From positions 466,430 to 530,429 of the forward strand of contig JAQVCA010000001.1 of the NCBI GenBank assembly GCA_028690035.1: a stretch of DNA of 64,000 nucleotides. Direction: 5' to 3'. The notes below the pieces were generated by a model. That model saw nothing but the letters and a program-made list of their open reading frames with translations, ran no database searches and was not told the origin of the DNA. Source of the stretch: Comamonas sp. GTDB lineage: Bacteria; Pseudomonadota; Gammaproteobacteria; Burkholderiales; Burkholderiaceae_C. Every line of letters starts with the position of its first letter. Position 1 is the first letter of the stretch. Shown piece by piece: positions 46,884-57,700 of the stretch. The position numbers were made by a program, and so were the translations under genes.

Positions 46884-47030
46884 TCACTCAGTGGGCGCGG
46901 CTGCGGCAGTGGCCCGTCTGAGCAATGCGGGGCCAGCTCTGTACCCAGTAAAGGCCAAGTGCGTGCTCACGCCAAGGGACATAACGAAGAGCACGGCCAG
47001 GAAACAAAAGTGCAGGGGCTTAAAAATCAT
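46884..47030 (-). CDS. Short secreted or membrane peptide, 48 residues
   Basis: ATG at 47030 follows GGAGTTCCAAA, a good ribosome-binding site. The first about 25 residues (MIFKPLHFCFLAVLFVMSLG onward) look like a signal peptide or membrane helix, followed by a short Arg/Ala tail. It starts 33 bases after the spanin gene on the same strand. Unknown function; possibly a lysis accessory peptide. Confidence 0.4.
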   Translation of the reverse strand: MIFKPLHFCFLAVLFVMSLGVSTHLAFTGYRAGPALLRRATAAAAPTE

Positions 47031-47063
47031 TTTGGAACTCCAATGTTGTTGTGAAAAGAAGGG

Positions 47064-47582
47064 CTACCGGCATGCGCCTTCCAGCAGCTGCCGGTCTGTG
47101 AGAACTTGGGCTTTCAAGTCGGCTGCTTGGGAATCCCGTTCTTTAACCAGTCCTCCAAGTCCTGCAACCACTGCTGTGCCCTCTGCAAGATGGGCTGTGA
47201 GCTGCTGGTGTCGATCTGCAAGATTTCCGCAGGCAGCGGCGTTACTTGCAGCTTGGGCGTGGGCTGTGCTTGCGGCTCGTAGGTCGTGCTGCAACCGCTC
47301 AATGCGGCCAGCATCAGCAATGCGGGCAGCTTCCAGCTCCCGAAGTTTTTGCGTGTAAGCATGGGTGTTGTCTTGTTGTTGGCCAGCGTGGTCTATGCGC
47401 GCGTTTGCTTTGGTTTCTGCAGCGCCTAGCGCTTGCTGGGTCTGCGTTTGAGCCGCCTTTGCCTGTGCAGTCTCTTGCTTGGCCAAGGTGGCACTCATGT
47501 GCCAGCCCTGCGCCCACCAGCCACACAGGAAAGCAGCTACAACCAGCAGCCACCAGATGCCGTTGCGAAGCTCTTGAATCAT
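47064..47582 (-). CDS. Phage i-spanin (Rz-like)
   Basis: A 172-residue protein with one N-terminal membrane segment (GIWWLLVVAAFLCGWWAQGW, residues 8-27) and a long periplasmic coiled coil rich in Gln, Ala and Lys. With the o-spanin encoded inside it, it would bridge and fuse inner and outer membranes in the last step of lysis. The ATG at 47582 overlaps the TGA of the 21-residue ORF. Confidence 0.8.
   Translation of the reverse strand: MIQELRNGIWWLLVVAAFLCGWWAQGWHMSATLAKQETAQAKAAQTQTQQALGAAETKANARIDHAGQQQDNTHAYTQKLRELEAARIADAGRIERLQHDLRAASTAHAQAASNAAACGNLADRHQQLTAHLAEGTAVVAGLGGLVKERDSQAADLKAQVLTDRQLLEGACR
47114..47362 (-). CDS. Phage o-spanin lipoprotein (Rz1-like), nested in Rz
   Basis: An 82-residue protein fully inside the i-spanin gene in another frame. 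Residues 11-24 carry a lipoprotein signal with lipobox LSGC, followed by a Pro/Gln-rich stretch (YEPQAQPTPKLQVTPLP). Nested Rz1 genes are the norm in this type of lysis cassette. Confidence 0.75.
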   Translation of the reverse strand: MLTRKNFGSWKLPALLMLAALSGCSTTYEPQAQPTPKLQVTPLPAEILQIDTSSSQPILQRAQQWLQDLEDWLKNGIPKQPT

Positions 47583-47644
47583 TGGCGCCACCACCACCAG
47601 TAAAAACGCGGGTCGTACAGCATGTAGAAGAAAAGCGGGTTCAT
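47579..47644 (-). CDS. 21-residue Trp-rich mini-ORF between endolysin and spanin
   Basis: Encodes MNPLFFYMLYDPRFYWWWWR plus Q. GGGGGA stands six bases before the ATG. Its ATG overlaps the endolysin TGA and its TGA overlaps the spanin ATG, both as ATGA. This tight coupling argues that it is translated. Hydrophobic and aromatic, it probably binds membrane. Too short for family assignment. Confidence 0.55.
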   Translation of the reverse strand: MNPLFFYMLYDPRFYWWWWRQ

Positions 47645-48255
47645 GCGTCATCCCCCAGCACAGATTCAGCGCAGCGCGACAGTGGCACGTTGCCCACGCG
47701 GTGATCCAGCCAGCCCACAATGAAACTGGCGTTGGCCTTGCTTTGGGCCAACTTGGCGTAGTGCGCGGCTTGGTAGCTGTCCATCAACTTCAATGTCAGC
47801 TCGCAGGCCTTTATGCGGCCGCGCTTTTTCTCAAGAGAACGGTAGGCATCCAAGGTGCTGGTGCCAATCACGCCGTCCATCGCGATTTGCGGATAGTCCC
47901 GCCCTGCCCGGCTCAGGTCGTTCAGGCTTTGCTGCAGCCAGCGGCTGGCGCGGCCAGGGCCAGCGTTCACCCCCGCGTCCACCAGCTTGGTGCCCACGGC
48001 AGGCGATAGGGCCAGCACCCTGTCAAACTTCGGTTGCTCGATGTAGCTGCTGATGTAGATGTCTTGGGCCATGCCTTTGGGCAAGCTCTGCATCGGCCCG
48101 GCATAGCCATGCTGGCGCGCAACTTGCTCTGTGATCCCGTGGTTGGTAGCGCCGCCTGCGTCGTTGGGGTCGTTGACGTAGCCGCCCTCGATAGCAAAAA
48201 CCCCGGCAACAACTGCCGCCACCAGGGCGCCGAGTGTTTTCCACTTGTGCTGCAT
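47641..48255 (-). CDS. Phage endolysin, GH108 muramidase with N-terminal membrane signal
   Basis: A 204-residue protein. The hydrophobic segment LGALVAAVVAGVFA at residues 8-21 may be a signal-anchor-release helix. Catalytic E23 sits in EGGYVNDPNDAGGATNHGIT, the GH108 signature. The C-terminus resembles the peptidoglycan-binding part of this family (GVIGTSTLDAY, KACELTLKLMDSYQ). The start ATG at 48255 follows GGAGCG within the holin gene end; the gap to holin is one base. Confidence 0.88.
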   Translation of the reverse strand: MQHKWKTLGALVAAVVAGVFAIEGGYVNDPNDAGGATNHGITEQVARQHGYAGPMQSLPKGMAQDIYISSYIEQPKFDRVLALSPAVGTKLVDAGVNAGPGRASRWLQQSLNDLSRAGRDYPQIAMDGVIGTSTLDAYRSLEKKRGRIKACELTLKLMDSYQAAHYAKLAQSKANASFIVGWLDHRVGNVPLSRCAESVLGDDA

Positions 48256-48256
48256 A

Positions 48257-48568
48257 TCAGCGCTCCAGCGATTCCAGCGGCAAGCCATCAGCTTTGCGCT
48301 GCGTGTCGATGCGTGCTTGGCGGCGCCACTTCCACAGCAAATGAACGATCTGCAGACTGATGAACAGCAAGCTGGCGAACACCACCCAGGTGTTGCCTGT
48401 GAAACCGAGGAACGTCGTTTCAGTTACCGGGGAAATCGTGGCACCCACACCAGCGGTGCCTGCTGGTGCTGCTTGGAGTCCGGCTTTCACGATGTCGTGC
48501 TTCTGTTCGGCGCTCAGGCCGTTGGCCAAGCCCAGCAGGTCTTTAAGGTGTTGAATGTATTGATCCAT
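48257..48568 (-). CDS. Putative holin with one membrane helix
   Basis: A 103-residue protein with an amphipathic N-terminus, a Gly/Ala/Thr stretch and one strong membrane helix (about residues 58-79, NTWVVFASLLFISLQIVHLL), followed by a basic tail. Position directly before the endolysin supports a holin role; sequence alone does not prove it. A CCCAGCATAGGG element lies 70-85 bases upstream. Confidence 0.6.
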   Translation of the reverse strand: MDQYIQHLKDLLGLANGLSAEQKHDIVKAGLQAAPAGTAGVGATISPVTETTFLGFTGNTWVVFASLLFISLQIVHLLWKWRRQARIDTQRKADGLPLESLER

Positions 48569-48637
48569 GGCGGGCCTTTGCCGCAGGCAAGAAGTTGCTT
48601 AATTTGCGCAAGTGTCTTGCTGGGGGCGCACTGCACC

Positions 48638-48654
48638 AAACCCTATGCTGGGCC
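48638..48654 (-). promoter_or_regulatory. Phage CCCAGCATAGGG element, copy A
   Basis: On the minus strand it reads GCCCAGCATAGGGTTTG. It lies between the giant gene's terminator and the holin start, where a lysis-cassette promoter is expected. Confidence 0.5.
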
Positions 48655-48659
48655 AACAA

Positions 48660-48702
48660 AAATCCCCCTGGCCGCAAAAGCAGGCAGGGGGATGGTTTTT
48701 TC
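48660..48702 (-). terminator. Terminator of the giant virion gene
   Basis: On the minus strand ATCCCCCTGCC pairs with GGCCAGGGGGAT (one bulge) around TGCTTTTGC and is followed by TTTTTG. It starts 23 bases after the stop codon. Confidence 0.75.
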
Positions 48703-48724
48703 CGCAGTGCTGGTGGTGGCCCTG

Positions 48725-51700
48725 CTACCTTTGCTGGGCTGCCCACTCCTGCATTTGCTGGCGCATGGCGCGCGGCGCGGTGTCGGCCATGCGCTGTGCG
48801 CGATCCTTCTTCATGTTGTTCACCCGCTTGAGGATGTCGGCCATGTTGATACGGATTTGCAACTCGGGGTTTTGCTCGTTCCAATTGCTCAGACGGTCAC
48901 GCACGCGCTCCAAGGCGCGCTCGTCCTTGTTGAACACCGCACGCGCCCACTCCTGCCGGATCTCGTTGGAGGTCTGCGTGTAGAAGCTGCGCGTGCGCTG
49001 CTGGAACTGCGCGCCCTCTTGGGCCTGGGCCACGCTGCCAGGCTGGAAGCCGATCATCTTCCACAGCGCCTCGTCCAACGTGGTGTCGATGATTTTGTTG
49101 CCGCGCGTGTCCTTGTACATGCCGCTGGCCATCATGTCCACGCCCTTGGCAGCGTTGCGCACAGCATTGGGGGCCAGCTCCATGGCTCCCTTGCCAATGC
49201 GGCCAAGGTCTGCGCCAATCACACCGGCAAGCACATCCTTGCCAGCGGTAAAGCCGCGCGAAACCAAGTCGCCCGCCGGGCCCATCATTTCCACCACATC
49301 GCGGGTGCTCGATTGCTTGTTGAGGAAAAGGCCGGTACCGGGGATCAGGTTGCCCATGCCCAGGCGGCCAGATACATCGATGGGCGCGCCGGGCAGGCCG
49401 GAAACGCCTTGCTCCAGGAATCCAGCCAGCTCCTGCCCCAGCACATCGGCCATGGCCTGCTTGCGCCACTCCTTGGCACTGATGTTGTAGCCCATCATCT
49501 GGCCCATGCCATCGATCAAGTCCTCGGCATCTTCCATGAAGGGCAGGCCGCCAGCGCCACCCATGAGCATCAGCATCACCATGGCCCAAGCCACGGCGCG
49601 TTTGCCCTCGGGGCCGCCTTGCGTCCACATGCGCTGCATCAGCTCAAGGTAGGACACGCTGTAGGTCTTGAAGGTGAACAGCGTGCCGCCGATGGTGCCG
49701 CGTGCCCATTGGGGTTTGTTGGCCTTGGTGTACACAAACTGGGTTTCCAGCACCGCGCGGCGTGCGAACTCAGCGGGGTTGCCCATGTTGCGATCCTTGG
49801 CCAGCCGGTACGCGGCAATGAAGGTGCTGCGCCGGTTGAACTGCTCGGCCAGCGCGAACGGCTGGCCCCAGCCCACCTTGACCTTCTCCCAGTAGTTGGA
49901 TGCCTGGGCGCGGGCATTGCCCAGCTTGGTGCCGTCGCCCGTGCGCAGGCCGCCAGCGCCACGCGCCTGGGCCATGAGCTGGTGGATTTCCTGGGGCGAC
50001 ACCACGCCATCATCCTCGGCCTGCTTCAAAGCTGCGGCCAAGTCGGCCTCGTAGGTGGTGCTGCCCTTGTTCATGGCGCGCTTACCCATGTCCTGCACGG
50101 CCTTGGCCATGTAGGAGCTGGCCTTGGCCATGCCACCGTACTGGCTCAACCAGGGGATGGTCACGGCAAACGGCTGCGTGGTGTTCACCAGGGCCGAAGC
50201 AATGGAGCCGCCCAGGTACTGGGCAAACAGCATGCCGCGCAGCCACAAACCTTCTTCCTGCGGATCTTGGATGTACTCGCGCAGCTGCATGGCGATCTTG
50301 CCCAGCTCACCTTGCTCCTTGTGCTCGGTGTTGAGCCGGTGGATGGCGCCCTCCATGCGCCCTGCGTTCAGGCCGGTGGCCGCCAGGCGTGCATTGGAGT
50401 ACACAAAGCTGGCCAGCACCCGGCCCACATCCTCGCTGTAGCCTGCCGTGCCCTTGCGGTGGATCAGGCGCTTTAAGGCGCTGTGGTTGTTCTTGGCCAT
50501 GCGCAGGTACTCTTGGAAGGCCTTGCTCTTGGCGTCTTGGCCTTCTTCGTCCAGGCCCAGCATGTTGCCGAACAGCTCCGCTGTCTCGGGCGTGATGCCT
50601 GCAAACAGCTTGTACTTCTCGTCGTTCATGGTGCCCTGGGTGACCTTGGCGCCCTTGTACACATTGCGCATTTGCAGCGCCATGCGGTTGCTGTCGGCCT
50701 GGCTCTCAAACAGCCCGAAATACACGCGCTCGCCATCCTGGTCGATCACCTCCAAGGTGTACTTGCCAAAACGCGACAGCGGCATATAGCCGTGCTTGAG
50801 CAAGTCCTGCACCCTGTCCACGGTGGCGCGCAGCTGGAACATCTTGTCGGCCATCAGGTCGCGGCTGTCGGGAACCTCCCGTGCGCGCGACTCCAGCTCA
50901 TCGTCCAGCAGCTTCCAGGCATCGGCCAGGCTGGGTGCATCCAGCACCATGGCGCGCAGGTGGTCAAAGTCGTGGCCCAGGTGGCGCATCATTTCCGCGC
51001 GGGCGGTAATGTCCAAGGACTTGGCCACGGTGGCGCGCGCCTCCTTGTACAAACTGATTTGCTCGCCGTTCAGGTTGAAAAATTCTTTCAGCTCTTTTTC
51101 GCTGAATTCTGCGCCGGGCTTGAGGATCACGCTCTCAAATTTGTTGTGAATGAGCGTTTCAAACTGCTCAATTTTCTGCCCACGCCACATGGCCATCACC
51201 TGGGGGGGAACCTTGCCAGCGGCCAGCAGCACCTCGGCCTTTTGGTGGACGTTCAGCCCTGCGTACTTGGCGCGCAGCTCGTCCATGGGCATGGCCTTGC
51301 CGCGCTGGTCGCGGCCCCAGTCCAAGGTGCCCTCGAACAATGCCTTGGCAATGGCCTTGTTGTCGTCCACCGAAATGGGCTTCTTGAGCATGTCGCGCAG
51401 GCTGTCCACCCGGGGAATCAGGCGCGGGGCCACGTTGGCCGCGGTGTTGGCCAAGCTGGCCACATCGTCAATGAACTGCTGGGCAGCGTCATAGACGGGC
51501 TTGAAGGCCGGGTAGCGCTCGGCAATATGGCGCATGGTGCCCACGGTCTTGTCCCACAGACTCATCTTGCCGGGGTGGGTCATGGTCTGGTGTACCCGGT
51601 CTATGGCGCTGGCCTTGAGATCGGCTAGGCGCGAACGACTGAATATGAGGCTTTCACCTGTATCCACGCCTCGCTGTCCTGTAATTGCATCCAGCCCCCC

Positions 51701-54700
51701 GGCGCGAGACGGGCTCTCCCGCTGGGCAAAGCTCTTGGCATTGGCCCTGGCCACAGCCGCAATGTCGGCCACCGTGAGGCTGCCGGCACCCGTGATGCCC
51801 TTGCGGTACATCCACGCCTTCACTGCGGCCAGCAGGTCGGCCAACCACTTGCGCACACTGGCCGGGGCATTGGCACGGTCGTTTTCGTAGGCTTCCACCA
51901 GGTAGGCTGCGGCCTCTTCGTTGCTGGTTTCCTTGGCCGCGTCCATGTGGGCCTGCACGCGCTGCATGAAGGGGTCGGCATTTTGCATCTTGAGCATCAG
52001 CGCCGCGCGGTTGAATAGCGCTTTCATACTGCCGTCAGCGGCCATGTGGATGCCGACCTCGTGCATCAGCACGCCGGGCGCGGCTTCAGCAGTCAGGTTG
52101 TCGGCAATCAGGAAAGACTGGCCGGTCTGCGGGTCAAAGAAGCCTTGCACTGCGCCGTTGGCGCTGCGCTTGATGTCTAGTCCTTGCTCAAAATTGACCA
52201 GGTCTTTTTCTGAGCGTATAGTCGAACCCACGCCAGTCGCAGGATCTGAGGTAATGGTGGACGCAACTCCACCCAAGGGCAATTGGAGCCTCCTCGTTTC
52301 CGGCAGAGACTGGCGTTTCTCATTATTGACGTACAGGAAGTTGTTCTCCTTCCTGTTCAATGCCATAAAGGATTCCGAGCCATCCTTGGCATAAACGCTA
52401 GCAACCTTGTTGACGGCATTCACCTGACCGTCCTTGCCCAGCGTGACTGCAACCACCATGGGGCGTCCATCGGTTTCTGTGGCCTCGGTCAGTACCAGCA
52501 GCGAATCAGCGCGCGTGCGTGATTTCATCACGGCCAGCGGGTCGCCAAGATTCTCTATCGCCAGCACTACGGCATCCACACTCAAGCCGTGCTTTTTCCC
52601 GGGCTTGAGCGCATCCGTCAGCTTGTGAGGGTCGAGGTTTAGGCGAACATCCAAGGCGCCCAGCATTTGCAACACAGAGGGTGTGCGACCCAGGCCAATC
52701 TTCTGACCTGACGGGACATTCCCGTTGGATACGATCTCGGCCACGCGCCGCAGTCGTGCCAGCCCATCGGCATCCAAGACGCGCTGCGTCGCAATCGAGT
52801 TGCGCACACCTGCCATCAAACGCTCACGCACATTTTCTACCGGCTCACCAGTCTTTTTGGTGCGCGCCTGCGCTGCCGCCTCGATGGCCTCGTCCTGCGT
52901 TTGCGCCAGCGTGACCAGGCCCTTACTTTCAAGCTGGCCTAGCAGCTTGCCGTAGGCTTTGGTGATGGCGGCGCGGATGGTGGCGGCGGGGGTGCGGGGG
53001 GCTTGCTGGCCAGCGAAGGAGCGGTTGATGTTGGGGTTGGCACGGCCCGAAGCACGCGCGCCTTGGCGGCGCAGCTGCATGTCTTGGCGCACAGCAGCCA
53101 CCCCCAGCTCCAGCGCCTGCGATAGCACGCCGGTGGAGTTGTCGCCCAAGCCCAGAATGCGACGCAGCACCTGCACAAAGCTGTGCCATGCCGATTTCAG
53201 TGGGCTACCCGCTGGGGCGCTCATGGTGCGAAGCGCAGCCTGAAAGTCGGGATTGGTGAACACCTCGGCCACGAACTCGTCCACATTCTTGAGGCCATAG
53301 AAGCCATCAGCGCCACCGTTTTTGCGCACATGCTCCAGAAGTTTTTGCAGCTGCAGCTTGGGCAGGCCCGGCTTGGCCAGCGCCCGCATCGTGGCCGCGT
53401 GCATGGCCTCGTGCATGAAGATGCGCTCTGCCGCGTACTCGGCACTGCCAGCAATGGCGATGGTGTCGCTCTTGCCTCGGTACTGGCCGTAGATCGGGTT
53501 GCCTTTTTTGGTCTTGCCGATGTAGCCGAACTGAATGTTGGGCGTGATACCTGCCTTGAGCAGCAGGCGCGCCACCTGACGTAGGAACGGGTCTTTGGAG
53601 CCATTGGCCACCAGGCGCAGCACATCGCGGGTGGTCTTGCCGTCCGCGATGGCCTGCATGACGGCCTTGTCCTGGGCGCTGCCTGGGCGGCGCGCTGGGT
53701 TGGTGGCAAAGTTGGCGGCATCCTGCCCGATGGATGGCAGTTGATCCAATACCTGCGCCAATTTGTCGCGGAACGCCTGCACATCACGCAAATAGGCGTT
53801 GCTTCCCTGGTCGCGCCAGCCAGCAGTCAGCGTATCCAAAAAATCCAGAAATGCCTGTGCTACACGACGGAAAACGCCTTGGTTGCGCAGGGCCAACTGC
53901 TCTAGAAAAGCAGGATCGGTCATGGCGTCTGACACCGCCGCCGCGGTTAGTTCCTCGATGGCATGGTCAATCCCTCGATCCATGCCTTCTTCTTTGATAT
54001 TGCGCTGATGCCACTGTGGAATGCGCCCCTGTTCACGAACCTCGTCTTCAAGCTGTTGGTACAGCTTTGGGTTCGTGCGCCTGAAGTTATGCACCCATTC
54101 GTGGGCAGCCGTTAGCGTTGCTGGGTGTTGGCTGGTTTCGTTGATGAAGACTCGTCCATCTCGGAAATTGACCCCGTTGAAGTCCTCGATCTCTGGGGTA
54201 AGGTTTCTGAATAAAACGACTCTCGTTCCTGTGGCGTCAGTGAATCTATCCAGCGCAGTACGGAGTTCGATAGGCAGCGATACGGCGCTGAGCCTATCAG
54301 CCCGCCACCCACTCGTTTGGAGCCAGTTGTTGATTCGTCGCTCAAGGTACTGGGAGTCGGGGTCGCTGGTGGCTGGTAATCCTGCAGGGATGCCGTTTGG
54401 TGTTTGTCGCTGCTCATTGCTCACTCCTTCGGTTGCAGCATTGTCATCCATGCGGCTGTAGCGAATGTCAGGGTTGGCCGGATCAAACTGGCCATTGTTG
54501 CCAATGGCGCTCTTGATCTGTTCAGAACGGAAGGCAATCACGGTATCGCCCGTGCGGCCGTTCTTGAACATCCCATCGCCCGTGTTGCGCAGCAGCACAC
54601 CATCGTGGCCTTGCTCTTGGGCCTGCTCGATGTAGTCGCGAAAGCGCTCTGCATCGTAGTCGCGCCCACCCTCGTCGATGACCAGCGGGTTTTGCAGCGA

Positions 54701-57700
54701 CACGTAGGCGGGCATGATGTTGGCACCGCCATTTGCGCCAGCCTCTTCGGCATATTCGCTTGCGATTTCAGGGGAGGAGGTCAGGAAGAACCCTTGGCGC
54801 GCATCCACCATCTGCGCAGCCATGGAGCCGTACTTAGCTTTGGTTTTTGCCAGATTCTTGGAGCCACCCAATACAGCGCGCGTCATGTCGTTGACGAACC
54901 GCTCGGCATCCGTACGCGTCAGGTTGCGCACCCAGTTGGAGAAATTGGGGGGGAATCCAAGTTTGTCCGCCACTTGGGCAAACCAAGACAGCATCTTCTT
55001 TGCCAAGCCTGGCATGTTGCGCGTACCATCGCCATCATTGACCGACAGCTCCTCCGCAATCATCGCCAAGGCTTCTTCTGTGGCCAGTGCTTCGTAGGCG
55101 GCAGAAGGCATCTTGGCGGCTTTTTCTATGCCCTCAGCCGATGCCTCCCATTGGCGTACAAACTTGGCCACCAAGGGGTTGCTCGCAAACTGCTTGAGCA
55201 CGGCCGCATAATCTTCGGCAGGCAGAACCTTTTGCAATCCCAGGTGAAAAATCTCATGGAACATCGTGACATAGGCATCCCCGATGCTGCTCAGGTTGTC
55301 GGTGAACAGGTAAATGTTCCCGTCAATGACCGCGCCGGTCGGCTTGGCTCCGGCTGGGACTTTCACCCCAGGCACATTTACTGGGCTACCGGTTACCCTC
55401 ACGAGGAAACCACCCTTGGCAAGCTGCTGCACCTTATCCACCAGCTGCTGAATCTGCTCAGGCGCTGGTTTAGAGCCTGATGCCGCGGGGGAAAGCAGGT
55501 TTTGGCTGAAAACAACGTCTTGCGCGTCAATGGCTGGTGTTTTGCTGGCAGGCGCAGCAGGGGCGCTCTGTGTATCACCATCACTAGCTTCGGCGCGAAC
55601 CTCGTCCACCAGCTCACGCACCTTGCGCTTGGCGTCTGATACGCTTTCCCCACTCTTGCGCAGCAGTGCTGCCAGATCGAACTTGTCGTCTAGCAATTTG
55701 GCGCCATCGGCGGCCTTCATCTTGAGCGTGCTGGGGTAGCCATCACGATCAAAATTGACACCCACCAAAAAGCCAGCCCTGCCAACGCTGGTTTCATCGC
55801 CCTTCTTCCAGCCCAGAACCTTGCGCACAAAGTCCTTTTCACCGCTTCTGACCTTGGCGGCTTTGTCTTTTATCGACTTGGCCAGCGCGGCCTGGTCTTG
55901 CTGCACCTGTTCAGGCGTGCGCGCGTCACGGATAGCCCGCTTCACGCGGTTGGCGTTGTCGGCACGCCAGTCGTCAAAGCGACTCATGGCTTTGTCTAAA
56001 GCGTTGTTGCGCGCGTTGGCTTGCTTGGAATTGATATTGCCACGCCCCGCCACATACCCGCCGTAGGTGCCCGCGCGTACATTCATCAGGGAGCGGTAGG
56101 CGCTCAGGTAATCGGCGCGCAGTGATTGCAGTGCCTCTTGCGCTGCGGTGCGCTGGGCGTCGGTCTGCGCTGCCTCCACATCCTTCTGGGCCTTTTGCAT
56201 AAAGGCATCGAAGGCTTCTTTGTCACCAAGGGCGCGCGCGCTGCCGCTGTGGGAGATACCACTGTAGCTCCTTTGCGCCTCATTCATGGGGAAGTCATCG
56301 GCGCCCACTGCGTTTTGCTTCGCGGTTTCGGCACCCGCAACCGCTGATGCTTGTGGGGTTGGCCGCTGCTCACCCCCCACCACGCGCCCCTCCATGTCTG
56401 CCTGCAATGCGCGCGTGACCTCGGTGGGTAGAGTTGCACCCACTTCAGCAGCAGCGGCCTCCAGATTGATCCCGGAGTCCGTCATCGCCGCCTTGTTGTT
56501 GGCCTTGCTCATAGTGGGCTTCATGCCCATGGTGGGCAGAAACTTCTTGGCAATCTTGTTCACGTCACCGGCGCTCATGGCATCAATGCGTGCGCCAATG
56601 ATAGCTGCGGCCTGCTGCTGGGCGGCCTGCACGTCTGCGCGGGTGACCGGTTGCTCTGCGGCATCGGTGGGTGGTACACTTTCGATACCGTTTTGGCCCT
56701 TGGGATAAGGGGAGCTGCCTTTCACGGCAGTTGACGCGCTGGGCCCGGCGCGCTCCCAAAGCGGTGTCTCGTTTTTGAACTGGTCGCGTCGAATCGGCGT
56801 TGCTGTCTTGATGTCGTAAAAGTCACCATCCACAGACGGCTCAAGCGACACGATCAACATGCCACGCGCTTGCTCATCCAGTACCACATCCAGGGCGGTG
56901 CCACGCCCTTTGTAGATTTTTGTGAACCCGCTGGCTACCTGAGAAACGAAGTCCTGCGCGCTCTTGAACCCAAGAGCGGCAAAATCTTTGCCGTGGCGGT
57001 TCTCGATATGCGTCAGTCCCCATGCCTCATTACCCTGACGCAGCCTAATCTTGCCCGCCTGCCGCCGCATGGTCTTGCCCATTTCCGGGGTGATCTCGCC
57101 GTAGTCTAGGCCGCCATCGGGCGCTGGGATGAAGTCAGTAGCTGCGCTTGCTTCTGGCTTTCTAGCTGCTTGCGCTTGCTGGGATTGGGCCGGGGGCGGG
57201 CTTGGCTTTACACGGTCGTACCCAGCGTTTTCAACGGAAGCCTTGGCTTGATTGCGCTCCGTGCGTAGGTCATAAAACTGGTTGGTTTCTTCATCGGTCA
57301 AGTTGTCGCGGCCAGTCTGGCGGATGGACAAAAGGCGTTGGAACTCTGCCTCCTTGCCGTCGGCAATGAACTGCTCCATGGCGCGCGCATCGGCTGGCAC
57401 CGCTTTGCGGGTGCTGTCCATCGCCTTTCCAGAGAAAAGCGCTTTTGCATCGCTCTTCTTGATTTTTGGCTCTTGCTGGGTGCGGGGTGGGGGCTGATTT
57501 ACCCCGAAATCCTGCGCTGGCGTGGTGCCCATCGCATCGGCCAGCTTGCCCTGCACATCGGCATTCAACTTGCCCCACTCAGCCTTGGGCAGGTTCTTGG
57601 CAATCACTGGCTTGATGCCATTGGCGCGGGCCGCGGCCTCCTGCCGCTGTGCGGTTATCATGCCAGCCCACTGCTGGCCCGCCTGGGCTACACGCTGGGC

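Noticed and set aside
48245..50476. 743-codon open frame on the plus strand
   Set aside because: Antisense to the holin start and the giant phage gene; the composition (His/Leu/Gly-rich) is typical of an antisense shadow.
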